A stretch of 8,049 nt of DNA from Desulfofustis sp. (GTDB lineage Bacteria; Desulfobacterota; Desulfobulbia; Desulfobulbales; Desulfocapsaceae), in assembly GCA_030145365.1 (NCBI GenBank), contig JAQYVS010000081.1, positions 1 through 8,049 on the forward strand, in the 5' to 3' direction. The position numbers and the translations under genes were made by a program. Shown here in pieces: positions 6,941 to 8,049 of this stretch; positions within the stretch are counted from its first letter, which is position 1; the number at the start of each line of letters is the position of its first letter. Under the pieces are notes generated by a model. It was not told the origin of the DNA and ran no database searches. It worked only from the letters and a program-made list of their open reading frames with translations.

Positions 6941-7840
6941 TCAGCGGGCATACTCCTCATAGCTGATATCTGACATTTCTTGATTTTCCTCCACTGGCGT
7001 AGATTCAGCCATCGCCTTCTGCTGCTCCACTGGTAGAGATTTAGCCACCGCTTTCTGCTCCTCAACTGGCGGAGATTTCACTACCACCTTCTGCTGCTCC
7101 ACTGGCGGAGATTTCACCATCGCTTTCTGCTCCTCCACTGGCGGAGACTCAGCCATCATTTGCTGCTCAATTAATTTTTTACCCACGTAATTCCAATGCC
7201 ATGACTCCCATGGCATTTTATAACGGTTATACTTGGAATAGGTTTGTTCAAAGCCAAATTCATTCCCATTTTCAAGCAGCCATTGATACTGTACCGTGTC
7301 GGCAAAACTCCAATTGCTTGGATGAAAATCCAAAGCAGTGCCCAGCATGTGCTGTGAATAACCCGGTGGAGCAACATAGCGGACTATGTCGTCAAAATTG
7401 CGGCCATTGGTGAGCATACGTTGAAATATACGTTCCTGATAGTTTTTGCTTCTATAAGAAGAATCGATCTTCAGCTCAATTCCATCCTCTTTTGCCTTCT
7501 CCAGCATGTTCAACAGCGGCAGATGGGCTTTATCTAATACAAAGAGTTTACTCTTGTTATGAGTGTATTGTTCCGGGATCTGTTTGAGTTTTTCAAGCGG
7601 CAGATATGTAGGAAAAAGCCGGTTGCCGGTATAGGGTTCAGGCACCTGGTAGTGGGCCCCGTTAATAGTTACCGTCTCGACCACGTTATCATACTTTATT
7701 GGTGGTAAATCAGCGGAAATATTTAGCGGAACAGCTGCATGTTCAAGAGCACTGCATACCTGTGCACCTAAAAATAACAGGATGAGGATCGTGCCTATAA
7801 AGGGACATCTAAAACTGAGTGTTTCGATCATGAGTTTCAT
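6941..7840 (-). CDS. Exported VanY-type D-alanyl-D-alanine carboxypeptidase (peptidase M15) with repeat tail
   Basis: This 299-residue protein starts with a signal peptide: a hydrophobic stretch at about 13-28 and likely cleavage after A31 (CSA-LEH). C29 lacks a lipobox, so it is not a typical lipoprotein. The M15B/VanY domain covers about 100-222. It has R130 in SSYRS (substrate carboxylate contact), the zinc motif SQHMLGTALD with H164 and D171, and ESWHW with catalytic E212 and zinc ligand H215. It should trim the terminal D-Ala from peptidoglycan stem peptides in the periplasm. Residues 226-285 are five 12-residue repeats rich in Pro, Glu, Gln and Lys, followed by an acidic end. I prefer the ATG at 7840; a second ATG at 7831 is possible, and neither has a strong ribosome-binding site. 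It is convergent with the GntR gene, only 12 bases apart. The domain alone does not imply vancomycin resistance: no vanH/A/X/R/S genes are in view. Confidence 0.9.
   Translation of the reverse strand: MKLMIETLSFRCPFIGTILILLFLGAQVCSALEHAAVPLNISADLPPIKYDNVVETVTINGAHYQVPEPYTGNRLFPTYLPLEKLKQIPEQYTHNKSKLFVLDKAHLPLLNMLEKAKEDGIELKIDSSYRSKNYQERIFQRMLTNGRNFDDIVRYVAPPGYSQHMLGTALDFHPSNWSFADTVQYQWLLENGNEFGFEQTYSKYNRYKMPWESWHWNYVGKKLIEQQMMAESPPVEEQKAMVKSPPVEQQKVVVKSPPVEEQKAVAKSLPVEQQKAMAESTPVEENQEMSDISYEEYAR
6987..7166 (-). repeat. Five in-frame 36-bp tandem repeats in the carboxypeptidase 3' end
   Basis: Units lie at 6987-7022, 7023-7058, 7059-7094, 7095-7130 and 7131-7166 with no spacer. Each encodes 12 residues of the form Q-[KM]-x-x-x-[KE]-S-[PLT]-P-V-E-[EQ]. 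The final residue alternates E, Q, E, Q, E from the N-terminal to the C-terminal unit, caused by one base (second base of each unit, plus strand, C or G). The outermost units are the most diverged and the central ones more alike, as expected for expansion by slippage or unequal crossing-over. The tail resembles a Pro/charged periplasmic spacer; its function is unknown. Confidence 0.92.
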
Positions 7841-7878
7841 TGAAGCCAGGTTCTGGCCAGATTAATTTTTTCTCAACT

Positions 7879-7907
7879 ATTATAATTACGGCAGGTAGTT
7901 TTAACAA
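7879..7907 (-). promoter_or_regulatory. Sigma-70-type promoter of the carboxypeptidase gene
   Basis: Reading the minus strand, TTGTTA (7907-7902, 4 of 6 to the -35 consensus) is followed by exactly 17 bases and a perfect TATAAT (7884-7879). Transcription would begin near 7872, giving a leader of about 30 bases before the ATG at 7840. The region between is AT-rich and then contains a small GCCAG-GTT-CTGGC inverted repeat (7845-7857). Confidence 0.6.
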
Positions 7908-8049
7908 AGACTGAACGTACCGGCAAGAGGAGTGTTTGAATTCAGTGCTTCGATAATTCTCGAGTGATTTCAGGACCAGCGCCAGGTCAGACGGTATTTC
8001 ATTTGAAAATGGGGGTAATTTTTAAATTTTTTAGCAGTGATAGGAGTCA

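Noticed and set aside
6987..7166. CRISPR-like array
   Set aside because: The 36-bp units are contiguous with no spacers and translate in frame as the carboxypeptidase tail, so this is a coding minisatellite.
6941..7840. Vancomycin-resistance gene vanY
   Set aside because: The M15B domain is widespread in cell-wall remodelling enzymes, and no other van genes are nearby; resistance cannot be claimed.
7908..8049. Possible feature in the right-hand end
   Set aside because: AT-rich runs and short partial inverted repeats only; no open frame, RNA gene or clear promoter could be supported on either strand.

Overview
The window looks like chromosome from an anaerobic, lactate-oxidising bacterium, most plausibly a sulfate-reducing or related Desulfobacterota member. 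The reasons are a three-subunit-type FAD/Fe-S 2-hydroxyacid dehydrogenase next to a full-length single-chain pyruvate:ferredoxin oxidoreductase (PFOR) that closely follows the Desulfovibrio africanus enzyme in motif spacing, and a FadR-type (FCD) GntR regulator just after it. The genus cannot be fixed from sequence alone; Desulfobulbales is a guess.

Layout. Bases 2-667 (+) are the C-terminal part of a GlcE-like FAD subunit cut by the window edge. Bases 724-2064 (+) encode the GlcF-like iron-sulfur subunit with two ferredoxin motifs and two CCG domains. A strong hairpin follows its stop codon. Bases 2065-2616 are a 552-base non-coding stretch with several inverted repeats and a good match to a sigma-54 (-24/-12) promoter. 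Bases 2617-6138 (+) encode PFOR. A 16-bp hairpin lies between PFOR and the regulator gene at 6203-6928 (+). Convergent to it, with a 12-base gap, is an exported VanY-type D-Ala-D-Ala carboxypeptidase (7840-6941, -) whose C-terminus is built of five 36-bp tandem repeats; it has its own sigma-70-like promoter. The last ~140 bases show nothing I can support.

How the genes work together. The oxidase (with a GlcD-like catalytic subunit expected just upstream, outside the window) would oxidise lactate or glycolate and pass electrons through the Fe-S subunit to the membrane pool. PFOR would then convert pyruvate to acetyl-CoA, CO2 and reduced ferredoxin. The GntR/FCD protein is the likely local sensor of a small carboxylate such as lactate or pyruvate. 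The carboxypeptidase is a cell-wall enzyme with no evident link to this pathway.

I found no sign of a wholly new system. The points most worth a second look are the regulatory architecture ahead of PFOR (candidate sigma-54 promoter plus an upstream perfect inverted repeat), the PFOR-regulator intercistronic hairpin, and the repeat-tailed carboxypeptidase.
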